Source: a virus
Virus record (IMG/VR): IMGVR_UViG_3300043544_000319
Location: 1 to 33,635 of that record
Direction: 5' to 3' (one strand)
Length of the DNA: 33,635 nt
In this document: piece by piece, positions 7,448 to 15,714 of the stretch
Layout: each line of letters starts with the position of its first letter
Position numbering within the stretch: position 1 is the stretch's first letter
Translations under genes and position numbers: made by a program
Notes under the pieces: model-generated
Databases searched by the model: none
What the model was told of the DNA's origin: nothing
Seen by the model: only the letters and a program-made list of their open reading frames with translations

Positions 7448-10324
7448 ATGGAACGCGAGCGTGAACTAACCTTCAACATTCGGATGGACGGACTTGAGAA
7501 GCTCAAGTCCGAACTCGAATCGCTCGTACAAACGCTCCAATCGCTCCTGCCCAGCGTGCCCGCGCCGCCGACGGGCTGGGGCGTCACGCCGTCGGGAATC
7601 GCTGTGCCCCCGTCAGCCACCTCCATCCCGTCGAGTCTCCCAGTAGCCCAGCAAGCGCACGCGCTGGGCATGCAAGCCACGCAACAGAACCGACCACCCA
7701 CGCCGCCACCCAACCCTGCGCAGACAATCCATCACGCGACGCAACCGTATGCGCAGGCGGCTCAGCAATTCGCGCAGGCGCAGCAGCAGGCACAGCAGGT
7801 ACAGCAGGCGCAACAGCAGGCGCAACAGGCGCAACAGCAGGCGCAACAGGCGCAACAGCAGGCGCAACAGGCGCAACAGCAGGCGCAACAGGCGCAACAG
7901 CAGGCGCAACAGGCGCAACAGCAGGCGCAACAGGCGCAACAGCAGGCAGCCACGCCCCCGACTGATCTATACGAACAGGTAGTCACGATGCTTCGGAACA
8001 TCGCGAATATCGGGTACGCAGGCGGGCGTATGGGACTCGGCACTTGGGCGATGGGACAGGTCGCGTCTGGAATTGCTACTGCGCTGCAATCCATCCCCGC
8101 GCTCGGACTCGCGCTCAATCCCGCCACGATGGCAGCCGCCGTGGCGATGTTCCTTCTCTCCCCGTCGCTCAACGCCGTCGGACGCAACACTGGCGCGGAG
8201 ATGATGGCGGGCGTCACAGGGCAAGGCGGCACCACGCTCAGTAGCATCTTCTACGATGCCATCACTGCGAACCCCATCTTCCGCGTGCTGTCGTGGATAC
8301 CGTTCTTCGGCCCCCAGATGGAAGCCGCCGTGCAGGGACACGCGCGGTTCCTGCGTGCCTACGAGTCGCAACTCGTCGCCGCGCTCATCACGCAACAGCG
8401 ACCGCTCATGACGCTTCCGCTCGCAGGCATAGGCCCCGCGCTCGGTATCTGGGGCGCGAGCGTCGACCTGCTGGGGTTCTCACCCTACTACAGCGCCGTC
8501 GAACTCCAACGCGCCGCCGACCTCATGCTGCGCGGGTTCCGATTCCAACAGGGATTCGAAGTGCGCGGCGGACTGGTGCCCGAATTCGTAACCCGCACGC
8601 TCAGAGGCGAACTCGACTTCTTCACCCTGAGCGACGCGGAACTCACATCGCTACTCCAAGCGCCGACAAGCATGCGCCTGAGGCGGCATCGCATCGGCGC
8701 CGAAATCGACATCCCCGAACTACGCGGCTATCGGTACATCGAGCAACTGCTCGATACGGGCTATGTGCCCGAAACACCCATCGTCACGCCCACAGCCGTC
8801 GGACGCGCCTTTCCAAGCATGCCCGCTAACATCCTCGAATTCACGGGCATGCTCCGACACACGCTGTTGCAGCGGTTCCCGCTGCTCGGCGGCGTGGTCA
8901 ACCCCATCGTCGAGCAGGTACTCGACGAACTCGTCACGGCGGTCAACACGCCTGTCATGATGCAGCTCTTCGGCGCGGGCGCGGTCAACAGCTGGGATTA
9001 CGCGCTCATGATGCTCGCGCTGCAGGGCGACCCGCGACTGGTCTCGCTCCAGTTCGCCACAGCGCCCGACGGGCGGAGCCTCCGCGACATCGCGTGGGAG
9101 ATGTTCTACCTCCAGCGCGGGCAGCAGCTCGCAGGCGTCGAGACCGCACGCGCACAGATCCTGCTCGCGCAAGCCCAGCGATTCGGCACCATCCGTGATA
9201 CGACTGCGGCGTTCACGCGCCTGTACGAGGCGACAGAAACCGAAGCGCGGCTCATCAATCGGCGCATCGCGAACATAGGCATGTATGCGCCTGCGCTGAT
9301 GGACACGCCCGAGTTCAGGCAACTGCTCGTCACGGCGGAGCAGCTCGCGCTTCGCCTGCGCGAAATCGCGGTGTCGATGGCGCAGTTCCGCGTGCAGGTC
9401 ACGGAGACAACCAGCGCGTTAGCGACCGTGCAGGCGGAGTACGGGCTCGTCATCGCGCGACGCGGCACAGCGGATACTGTCGGGGGCGCGATGCTCACAC
9501 GCGCTGAGACCCTTGTGCGCACGACCGACGCGCGAATCGCGGCGCTCCGCGAGCTTCAAGCGCAGGTCGGCGAGGTCGAAGCGATGCAAATCGAGACGCA
9601 AATCCAACAGCTTGAACTCCAGCGCATCGCGGGTCTCGAATCGATGGCGACCCCGCCGCCCACGCAGGAATGGCTCCGACGACGCGCCGCGACGCAAGCG
9701 ATACTGACCACCGCGCAGACCACCTTCGCACAGTTCGCCGACATCCGCGCCCTCTACGAATCGCTCATGCGCCAGACGGGCGAGCGGCTCCGCGCGATGG
9801 CGACGCATCGAGAGCGCATGCGCGAGCGCGGACTGTGGACAGAGGAGATGGAGACCCGATGGCGACAGGAGGCGATGCAACAGGTCATCGAACTCGCGCA
9901 GTACCAGCAAGCCTACGAGAACCGCTGGCTCGACCGACTCGTCGCGCAGGTCTGGAACGCGCCCGCACGCATGGACGCCGTCGCGGCATGGTTCACACGG
10001 CGCGAGGCGAGCCTGTTCTACGACATCGTGCCGTGGGCGTTCGGCGGCACGCGCGAACGCGCCCAGTGGATGCGCGAGACCGTGCCGATGATGTACCGCA
10101 CGCTCATCGGCAGACTCGGCACGCAAGAGGGATTCATCGAGACCGCTATGGCAGCCCTCATGGCGGGCGCACAGAACGCCTTCAGCGGCGACCTGCGCAT
10201 CCAAATCGTCGTCGAAGATTCGGGCAACCGACTCATCGACGCGCAGCAGGTACATCTGAACCTGAATAACCAGACGCGAGCGGTCGAATCCGTGACCGTC
10301 ACCGTGCCTGTGCCGACGCAATAG
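7448..10324 (+). CDS. Tape measure protein
   Basis: A 958-residue protein with the features of a siphophage tape measure. A helical N-terminus is followed by a glutamine/alanine heptad repeat at residues 120-161 and a hydrophobic region at about 195-245 (QSIPALGLALNPATMAAAVAMFLL). A long helical, coiled-coil-like middle (ETARAQILLAQAQRFG onward, to about residue 840) leads to a beta-rich end (RIQIVVEDSG). It sits after the tail tube gene and before a hub-like gene, the standard siphophage order. Start ATG 7448 abuts the previous stop with no separate ribosome binding site. Tape measure length normally scales with tail length; at about 1.5 angstrom per residue this would correspond to a tail of roughly 140 nm. 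Confidence 0.85.
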   Translation: MERERELTFNIRMDGLEKLKSELESLVQTLQSLLPSVPAPPTGWGVTPSGIAVPPSATSIPSSLPVAQQAHALGMQATQQNRPPTPPPNPAQTIHHATQPYAQAAQQFAQAQQQAQQVQQAQQQAQQAQQQAQQAQQQAQQAQQQAQQAQQQAQQAQQQAQQAQQQAATPPTDLYEQVVTMLRNIANIGYAGGRMGLGTWAMGQVASGIATALQSIPALGLALNPATMAAAVAMFLLSPSLNAVGRNTGAEMMAGVTGQGGTTLSSIFYDAITANPIFRVLSWIPFFGPQMEAAVQGHARFLRAYESQLVAALITQQRPLMTLPLAGIGPALGIWGASVDLLGFSPYYSAVELQRAADLMLRGFRFQQGFEVRGGLVPEFVTRTLRGELDFFTLSDAELTSLLQAPTSMRLRRHRIGAEIDIPELRGYRYIEQLLDTGYVPETPIVTPTAVGRAFPSMPANILEFTGMLRHTLLQRFPLLGGVVNPIVEQVLDELVTAVNTPVMMQLFGAGAVNSWDYALMMLALQGDPRLVSLQFATAPDGRSLRDIAWEMFYLQRGQQLAGVETARAQILLAQAQRFGTIRDTTAAFTRLYEATETEARLINRRIANIGMYAPALMDTPEFRQLLVTAEQLALRLREIAVSMAQFRVQVTETTSALATVQAEYGLVIARRGTADTVGGAMLTRAETLVRTTDARIAALRELQAQVGEVEAMQIETQIQQLELQRIAGLESMATPPPTQEWLRRRAATQAILTTAQTTFAQFADIRALYESLMRQTGERLRAMATHRERMRERGLWTEEMETRWRQEAMQQVIELAQYQQAYENRWLDRLVAQVWNAPARMDAVAAWFTRREASLFYDIVPWAFGGTRERAQWMRETVPMMYRTLIGRLGTQEGFIETAMAALMAGAQNAFSGDLRIQIVVEDSGNRLIDAQQVHLNLNNQTRAVESVTVTVPVPTQ
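7805..7945 (+). repeat. 21-bp tandem repeat in the tape measure gene
   Basis: Six exact copies of a 21-bp unit run from 7805 to 7930, with a partial seventh to 7945. Each unit encodes the heptad QAQQQAQ. The array is in frame, and its seven-residue period suits a coiled coil. Such an array can expand or contract in whole heptads without frameshift. Confidence 0.95.
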
Positions 10325-10326
10325 CC

Positions 10327-12744
10327 ATGCGAGTACGCGCTGCAGCCCAGTGTGTGATTGACCTGCCACGCGCGGTCTGGGACTACTATCCCTACCCACG
10401 ACTGCGCTGGACGGACTTCCCCGCGCGGGGCAGCGCGTGGCGGTACGATGAGTCCGACGCGGGCATCGTCATCGAGCCGATTATCGACGCCGTGCGCCTG
10501 CGCGAGCATGAACTGCCGACGGAACTGCTCGCATCGCATCGTACCACGCCCGAAGACATCACCGCGCCGACGCTGCAAGTCAGCCACTCCGTGACCCCGA
10601 CGCTGGTCTCGTCGAATGTGCCAGGCGTCGGCAAGGTCTGGGAATACACGCTCGGCGGGCAGAAGTACCTGCACTGGTACGAGCGCATGACGCCCCATAC
10701 GGCGTATGCGGTACTCTGTGAACGCGCGGAGCATATCCCCGCCGACAGCGGCGACGACCGCTGGCTGGACGCCCAGCTCGCACGACGCGGATACATCATC
10801 CGCTGGCGCATGGAGCCGTACACGGCGACGAACGAGTCGCGCCCTGGCATCCGAATCGCGCTCGGACTCCGCGATTCGGACGAGGCGACCGAGTATCTCT
10901 GGTACGCCTTGCAGTTCACGCCGAGCCGTGCGCCCGAGCTGCTCGTGACCCGCGCGACGCTCGCCGACATGCGCACGCTCACCAACATCACATGGACACC
11001 GCTCCGCTCGCTCCGCATCGACGGCATGGACGCCGAACTCGCCCAGACGCTGGATACCTACCGCGAGGAGCCGCGACCCGCCAGCCTCATGCACGGGCTG
11101 CGCGTCATCGTTCTCGGCGGACGACTGCACATCGACCTCGAAGGTCTGCAAGCCCCGCTGGTCATCCCGCTGGTTCGCCCGCCCGCGTTCAGCGACTACG
11201 CCGAAGACCCGTCCGACCCGCTCCCGCCGTACCAGCCGACGCCTATCCCGCCCGATCGGCTCATCGAGGTCGTGCATATCCGCTGGTGGCGCTGGCGCAG
11301 CATCATGCTCGCTCTTAGCCCCATGTGGTTCGACGCCGTCGGCGAGATCGAGGGCGGCGAGCAGCAGGTCGGGTTCGTGCCCACCTCCGAGCCCGACATC
11401 AAGGATGTGCGCTACGCCGTGCCGAAGCCGCCGAATACCGACGCGAGCGTCACCATCGAGGACATCCCCACCCTGCGGTACAAGCTCACCCTGCGCCACA
11501 CGGACTCCACGCAACACCGCACCGTCGGCAACCGCACCGTTGCGCCCGACACGCCCATCGTGCGCTGCGTCGACTTCGGGTTCGACCCGACGCCCCAGCG
11601 CGACCTGTCCGACCCGTCGCTGGCACAACCGCAGGAGATAACCGTCGCGTGGCAGTTCGACATCGCGCGATTGCAGATACGCTCGCAGGCGCAACTGGTC
11701 TACCTCGACCCCGACGGGTACTGGGCGAACTGGAACCAGCAGGTGGGACAACGCGCGATTCGTATCCAGCTCGCACGGTACGCGCACGATGTCGTCGGCG
11801 GAAGCGATGTGCTGCTCCCGCCCCCGTACACCATCCCGCTCACGACCGTATTCACGGGCTACATGCATCGGAGCGGTACGGTCAGCACGGGACAGGGTGG
11901 CGTGCAGCAGTTCGTCGTGCAGTGCGTCGACCGCGTCGCGCAACTGGAGCAACCGCGCTGGTGGCTCGCGTGGATGGACGGGTGGAACAGCTACTATGCG
12001 ATGGCGTACCTCGCAGGACTCGGCGGGATCGCAACCGACGACCTGCTCTTCGCAGACCTCGTGCCCAGCACGCCGTATGATGAGGTTCCTGCGCCCGAGC
12101 CCGCATGGTTCCTGCCCGTCGGCGCGGCTGGTACACCGCTCACACGGTTCACAGGCGTCCCGCTCTGGGAGGTGATGGGACGCATCGCGAAGACCATCGG
12201 GTTCCTGCTCTACTTCAACCAGCACGGCAAACTCGCCTTCCATAAGTTTCGCGGGCTGGAGACGCCCCCAACCGACGACTTCGTCTATACCGAGCAAGAG
12301 GCGACCGTCTCGCTCCAGCGCGACCTCAGCGATGTGCGCAACACGGTCACCATCATCGGCGTCGACGCCTACGCCCCGCTCCAGCTACCCATCGTCTCGC
12401 ATCGCGTCGACACCGCCAGCATGAACAACCCGAACGCGCCGAACTACATCGGCTACCCACAACCGTTTGTCTGGGCGGACTCGCAGTTCGCACGGCTGGA
12501 GTTCGCAAGCGCCGCCGCCGACACCATCTTCCAGCTCTTCCGTCAGCCGAACGAGGTAATCACCATGCGCGTGCCGCTCACGCCGAACCTGTTCCCTGGC
12601 GCGGGCGTGCGATTCGTCTCGCGCAATAACAGGTTCGGTATCAACAACAAGCGATACTTGGTGACCAGCGTACAGCATCGCGTCTGGGGCGGGTCGCACG
12701 GCGAGACGACGCTCACCGCGCGGTACTTCGGAGATAGCGTATAA
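10327..12744 (+). CDS. Putative tail hub / baseplate protein
   Basis: An 805-residue protein following the tape measure gene. The C-terminal third reads like tail hub proteins of the gp27/late-control type: LWEVMGRIAKTIGFLLYFNQ, then HGKLAFHKF, DLSDVRNTVTIIG, and a final strand set (RVPLTPNLFPGAGVRF, KRYLVTSVQHRVWGG, ETTLTARYFGD). Helix-strand patterns ending in a his-containing strand are typical of that fold. The N-terminal 400 residues are unassigned and rich in arginine, proline and tryptophan. No lytic motif is evident. ATG 10327 follows the previous stop by two bases. The stop codon TAA is part of the -10 box of the next gene's promoter. Confidence 0.55.
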   Translation: MRVRAAAQCVIDLPRAVWDYYPYPRLRWTDFPARGSAWRYDESDAGIVIEPIIDAVRLREHELPTELLASHRTTPEDITAPTLQVSHSVTPTLVSSNVPGVGKVWEYTLGGQKYLHWYERMTPHTAYAVLCERAEHIPADSGDDRWLDAQLARRGYIIRWRMEPYTATNESRPGIRIALGLRDSDEATEYLWYALQFTPSRAPELLVTRATLADMRTLTNITWTPLRSLRIDGMDAELAQTLDTYREEPRPASLMHGLRVIVLGGRLHIDLEGLQAPLVIPLVRPPAFSDYAEDPSDPLPPYQPTPIPPDRLIEVVHIRWWRWRSIMLALSPMWFDAVGEIEGGEQQVGFVPTSEPDIKDVRYAVPKPPNTDASVTIEDIPTLRYKLTLRHTDSTQHRTVGNRTVAPDTPIVRCVDFGFDPTPQRDLSDPSLAQPQEITVAWQFDIARLQIRSQAQLVYLDPDGYWANWNQQVGQRAIRIQLARYAHDVVGGSDVLLPPPYTIPLTTVFTGYMHRSGTVSTGQGGVQQFVVQCVDRVAQLEQPRWWLAWMDGWNSYYAMAYLAGLGGIATDDLLFADLVPSTPYDEVPAPEPAWFLPVGAAGTPLTRFTGVPLWEVMGRIAKTIGFLLYFNQHGKLAFHKFRGLETPPTDDFVYTEQEATVSLQRDLSDVRNTVTIIGVDAYAPLQLPIVSHRVDTASMNNPNAPNYIGYPQPFVWADSQFARLEFASAAADTIFQLFRQPNEVITMRVPLTPNLFPGAGVRFVSRNNRFGINNKRYLVTSVQHRVWGGSHGETTLTARYFGDSV

Positions 12745-12753
12745 TTGATCGCT
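12738..12753 (+). promoter_or_regulatory. Leaderless-type promoter of the 62-aa gene
   Basis: CG, TATAAT (12740-12745), T, GAT, CG, CT, ATG 12754. The box contains the TAA stop of the hub gene. The predicted leader is 0-2 nt. Confidence 0.65.
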
Positions 12754-12942
12754 ATGGAGAAGACGAAGCACATCCACATCGGCTCATCGCACCCGAAGGG
12801 CGGAACCGACAAGTACGGCAAGTATTCGCTCGGCAACTGCCACCACGAGGCAACTACTGTGCCCACGCGGCGCGGTATGCAAGCCTCGTTCCAGCGACGC
12901 AGGACGCCGAAATCGACGCTACGCATGCGACGAACGCGATAG
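12754..12942 (+). CDS. Small basic His/Lys/Arg-rich protein
   Basis: A 62-residue protein, unrecognised. The N-terminus contains HIHIGSSHPKGG and a later CHHEA segment, followed by an arginine-rich end (RRRTPKSTLRMRRTR). The histidine-cysteine content could bind a metal, but there is no complete known motif. The start is set by the TATAAT box ending 8 nt upstream of ATG 12754; an in-frame TTG at 12745 overlaps that box and is unlikely to be used. It is followed within 10 nt by the ParB-like gene, whose ribosome binding site overlaps this gene's stop. Confidence 0.6.
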   Translation: MEKTKHIHIGSSHPKGGTDKYGKYSLGNCHHEATTVPTRRGMQASFQRRRTPKSTLRMRRTR

Positions 12943-12952
12943 GAGACGCGCG

Positions 12953-13639
12953 ATGACGGTCAGCCCACAGGTAGAGGTCGTACCTATCGACTCCGTTCGC
13001 CCGCACCCGAAGAACACGCGCCGTCATCCGCAGGAGCAGATTGAGCTGATTAAGAACTCGCTGCGCGAGTTCGGTCAGTACCGTCCGATTGTCGTGCATG
13101 CGGGCACGGATTACATCCTTGCGGGCAACGGCGTCTACGAAGCGGCGCGCCAGCTCGGCTGGGAGACGATCCGCATCGTGCGCGTCGAGTGCGACGAGAC
13201 CCATGCGCTCGCGATACTCATGGCGGATAACCGCCTCGCGGAACTCAGCTGGTGGGACTACGAATCGATGGCTGCCATCCCCGAACTCCAGCCCGTGCTG
13301 GAGATGCCCGTGTTCGACGAATCGTTCGTGCGCATGATTGAAATCGAGCTGGACGCCATTCTCGAAGCGCAGGCGAACGCCGTGATGCGAGATGAGTTCC
13401 TGCCTGTTGACCGCGCGGAGCGCGGAGTGACTGTCGTGCGCAATCCTGCCGCGGCGGCAATCATCCGTACCGTGATGGTCGCCGTGTCGCGCGACGATGA
13501 CATGCTCGCGCGTCAGCTCCATGCGCATCTGCGCGAGGTAGACTCTGAATATGCCGAGAACACCGAACCCGAAGAGTACGACGGGCGCCTCTTCCTCGCA
13601 CTCCTCCGCCGTACAGAATCTCCTGCTGGAACCGATTGA
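12953..13639 (+). CDS. ParB/Srx-fold protein upstream of terminase
   Basis: A 228-residue protein whose first 115 residues form a ParB N-terminal-like domain (PF02195). Visible are VEVVPIDSVRPHPKNTR (8-23), a helix with IELIKNSLREFGQYRPIVV, the glycine motif AGNGVYEAARQLG (57-69) in place of the GERR of true ParB, and ADNRLAELSWWD. Phage copies of this domain often sit next to terminase or methyltransferase genes, and the fold can bind nucleotide or act as a nuclease. The C-terminal half is unassigned. There is no helix-turn-helix, so it is not a full partition protein. AGGAG 7 nt upstream supports ATG 12953. The end overlaps the small terminase gene by 89 nt. Confidence 0.8.
   Translation: MTVSPQVEVVPIDSVRPHPKNTRRHPQEQIELIKNSLREFGQYRPIVVHAGTDYILAGNGVYEAARQLGWETIRIVRVECDETHALAILMADNRLAELSWWDYESMAAIPELQPVLEMPVFDESFVRMIEIELDAILEAQANAVMRDEFLPVDRAERGVTVVRNPAAAAIIRTVMVAVSRDDDMLARQLHAHLREVDSEYAENTEPEEYDGRLFLALLRRTESPAGTD
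13539..13550 (+). promoter_or_regulatory. Possible leaderless -10 box before the small terminase
   Basis: TAGACT (13539-13544) ends 6 nt before ATG 13551, inside the ParB-like gene. It is a poor match to the motif (no following T, no CG pair) and is listed only because the spacing is the same and no ribosome binding site is visible. Confidence 0.25.
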
Positions 13640-14159
13640 GGGCGAGCCAACACGGGCGTACCGCGCGTTCTGCCACTACGCCACGATCGCTCGCTCCATG
13701 CGTCAAGCGGCGGCTGCCGTCAACGCATCGCTTCCGACCGTCGCGCGATGGGCGCGGAAGTACCGCTGGCGCGAACGCATCATCGAATACGAACAGCGCA
13801 TTCAGGAGCAGATTAACAACATCCGCTTGCACTATGCGCTCCATCTGACTCCGCTGGCGGCGCGAACGATTGAGCAGCTCCTGCGCGATGAGCAGACCCC
13901 GCCGAATGTTCGTGCGTCGTTGGCGATTGATGTGTTGCGTGGCGTCGGCGTGCTACGCGACGAGACGCGCGTCGAATGGACATCCAGCACGCCTGAGACG
14001 AACCCGCTCGTGCAGGCACTACGAGAGATCCGCAGTCAAGTAGAATTGTCCTCGCATGCTCGCAGCGTGGAATCGTCTCCCGCCGATAGAGTGGAAGCCG
14101 AAGCTTTACCAGCTGATGGACTTCCGGCCGCACGACGCGCAAGCGGAGATTCTCTATAG
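13551..14159 (+). CDS. Putative small terminase subunit
   Basis: A 202-residue protein directly before the large terminase. Residues 47-73 (ARSMRQAAAAVNASLPTVARWARKYRW) form a helix-turn-helix like that of TerS proteins, which bind the packaging start site. A helical stretch follows (RERIIEYEQRIQEQINN) suited to ring oligomerisation. The last 40 residues are low-complexity and are encoded in the 104-nt overlap with the large terminase, so their sequence may be constrained by the other frame. The gene also overlaps the ParB-like gene at its start, so all three are stacked in staggered frames. TerS assignment rests on position plus HTH. Confidence 0.75.
   Translation: MPRTPNPKSTTGASSSHSSAVQNLLLEPIEGEPTRAYRAFCHYATIARSMRQAAAAVNASLPTVARWARKYRWRERIIEYEQRIQEQINNIRLHYALHLTPLAARTIEQLLRDEQTPPNVRASLAIDVLRGVGVLRDETRVEWTSSTPETNPLVQALREIRSQVELSSHARSVESSPADRVEAEALPADGLPAARRASGDSL
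14041..14055 (+). promoter_or_regulatory. Possible -10 box before the large terminase
   Basis: TAGAATT (14041-14047) lies 9 nt before ATG 14056 inside the small terminase gene. It matches the motif only in part: no preceding CG, and longer spacing. Confidence 0.3.
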
Positions 14160-15360
14160 CCCCGCGCGGTTCCGCATCGTCGCGTGCGGACGACGGTTCG
14201 GCAAGACGACCGCTGCGTCTGCGGAAGCCGTTGCCCACGCGCTGCTGGGCGGACATGTCTGGGTCGTTGCGCCGACTTATGACCTCACGCGACCGCTCAC
14301 CTACGCCGTCGAAGGGATCCTGCGCAACCTCTGTCTCAAGTCGGGACTGCAGTATAAGGACATCGTTGCGCGGCGTCGCTCCGTGCCCTACGAGATAGAG
14401 TTCACAACGGGCGGGATACTCCAGTCGCGCACGGCGGAGAACCCGCGCTCGCTGCAAGGACGCGCGATTGACCTGCTCGTCATCGACGAGGCGGCGACCA
14501 TCCGCGAGGGGTTCATCTGGTCGCAGTACCTGCGTCCCATGCTGACCGACCGCGAAGGGCACGCGCTTGTCATCTCGACGCCGAAGCGCATGAACTGGTT
14601 CTGGGACTTATTCGTCGCAGGCAAAGACCCCGCGCAGCCGCTGTTCGCCGCGTTCCAGATGCCCACGCATCGCAACCCGTACATCCCGCGCGACGAGATT
14701 GAGCAGATGCTCGCCGAACTCGACGAGGATACCGCGCGACAGGAAGTCTATGCCGAGTTCCTGCCCGAAGGCGGGAGCGTGTTTCGGAACCTCACGCGCT
14801 GCCTGAACGCGGAGTGGCAGCCCGCGCCCATCGCAGGACACCAATACACCGTCGGGGTCGACCTCGCCAAGTACCGCGACTTCACCGTCATCGCCGTCAT
14901 CGACGCCACGCGCAAGCACCTGTGCTATATGGAACGGTTCAACCTCATCGACTGGAACACGCAAGCGGAGCGCATCATGCAGGTCGCCCGCAGGTTCCAC
15001 GCGCCGATATGCATCGACGCCACAGGCAACGACCACATGGCGGACACGCTCCTGCGCAACGGGCTGGCGGTCTACCCGTTCGTGTTCACGCCGATGAGCA
15101 AGCTCACGGTCGTCTCCAAGCTCGCGATGGGACTGGAATACGACGGGCTGCAGCTGCTCAACGACCCGATACTCATCGACGAGTTCACACGGTTCGAATA
15201 CGAGCGCACAGACGCGGGACGGCTCCGCGTGAAGGCGCCCGAAGGGAAGCACGACGACATCGTGATAGCGGTCGCGCTCGCGTGGGAACTCGCTATCCCG
15301 TACACACGCTCGGTCGGATACCTGCCGATGGTCGATGACCGCTGGATGCGCAGCGTATAA
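14056..15360 (+). CDS. terL: Terminase large subunit
   Basis: A 434-residue packaging motor that pumps DNA into the prohead and cuts it. ATPase domain: Walker A CGRRFGKTT (44-52), Walker B LLVIDEAA (140-147), coupling motif STP (174-176). RNase H-like nuclease domain: acidic residues at GVDLAKYRDFTVI (D269), ICIDATGN (D321) and HDDIVIAVALA (D400/D401), which form the metal site. All key residues are present, so the enzyme should be active, and length is normal. The ATG lies 104 nt inside the small terminase gene. Its TAA stop is embedded in the -10 box of the following gene. It is the best marker for placing this phage phylogenetically. Confidence 0.96.
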   Translation: MLAAWNRLPPIEWKPKLYQLMDFRPHDAQAEILYSPARFRIVACGRRFGKTTAASAEAVAHALLGGHVWVVAPTYDLTRPLTYAVEGILRNLCLKSGLQYKDIVARRRSVPYEIEFTTGGILQSRTAENPRSLQGRAIDLLVIDEAATIREGFIWSQYLRPMLTDREGHALVISTPKRMNWFWDLFVAGKDPAQPLFAAFQMPTHRNPYIPRDEIEQMLAELDEDTARQEVYAEFLPEGGSVFRNLTRCLNAEWQPAPIAGHQYTVGVDLAKYRDFTVIAVIDATRKHLCYMERFNLIDWNTQAERIMQVARRFHAPICIDATGNDHMADTLLRNGLAVYPFVFTPMSKLTVVSKLAMGLEYDGLQLLNDPILIDEFTRFEYERTDAGRLRVKAPEGKHDDIVIAVALAWELAIPYTRSVGYLPMVDDRWMRSV

Positions 15361-15369
15361 TTCCACGAG
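15354..15369 (+). promoter_or_regulatory. Leaderless-type promoter after terL
   Basis: CG, TATAAT (15356-15361), T, CCA, CG, AG, ATG 15370. The TAA inside the box is the terL stop codon. No -35 box is visible. Confidence 0.65.
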
Positions 15370-15705
15370 ATGAACCGAATCCTATTGCGCACATCGATGC
15401 AGCGCCGTCGACGCGCACGCAAGCTGCTGCAGCACCTGTGGAACCGACGGTTCGTGCTGGCGGGCGTGGGCGTGCGCGTGTTCCACGATCCGGCCCAGAC
15501 GCGACTCGCCATCGTCTGGGATTCCGTCGACAGCTCTAGCGATTGGCTCAACGCTGTTGCTGCGACGCAAGCCGAACTCACGACAGGACTCGGCTACACC
15601 GTGCGAGATTGGACATCGGGCAACTGGACGGCGCGCCTGTTCGCGCTGACGACTACAGGCGACTCCAACGACATTCCGCCCTCGCAGTTCCCGATTCTGC
15701 CCTAA
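15370..15705 (+). CDS. Hypothetical protein between terL and helicase
   Basis: A 111-residue protein, unrecognised. The first 30 residues are strongly basic (MQRRRRARKLLQHLWNRR). Next comes a strand-like segment (FVLAGVGVRVFHD, TRLAIVWDSV) and a helix (SSDWLNAVAATQAELTTGLG). The arginine-rich start suggests contact with DNA or an acidic partner. The start is defined by the TATAAT box at 15356. It is separated from the helicase gene by 9 nt, and a weak AACAGG lies before that gene. Confidence 0.6.
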   Translation: MNRILLRTSMQRRRRARKLLQHLWNRRFVLAGVGVRVFHDPAQTRLAIVWDSVDSSSDWLNAVAATQAELTTGLGYTVRDWTSGNWTARLFALTTTGDSNDIPPSQFPILP

Positions 15706-15714
15706 CGAACAGGT

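Noticed and set aside
7380-7500. Programmed frameshift for a tail assembly chaperone
   Set aside because: The tail tube and tape measure genes abut, and no slippery run with an overlapping frame is seen here or near 6515.
7740-7960. CRISPR-like array
   Set aside because: The repeat is contiguous, without spacers, in frame with the tape measure protein.
10018-12297. 759-codon minus-strand open frame
   Set aside because: It lies wholly antisense to the tape measure end and the hub gene. Long antisense frames are common in G+C-rich coding DNA, and its product is low-complexity Arg/Glu/Val-rich sequence without recognisable motifs.
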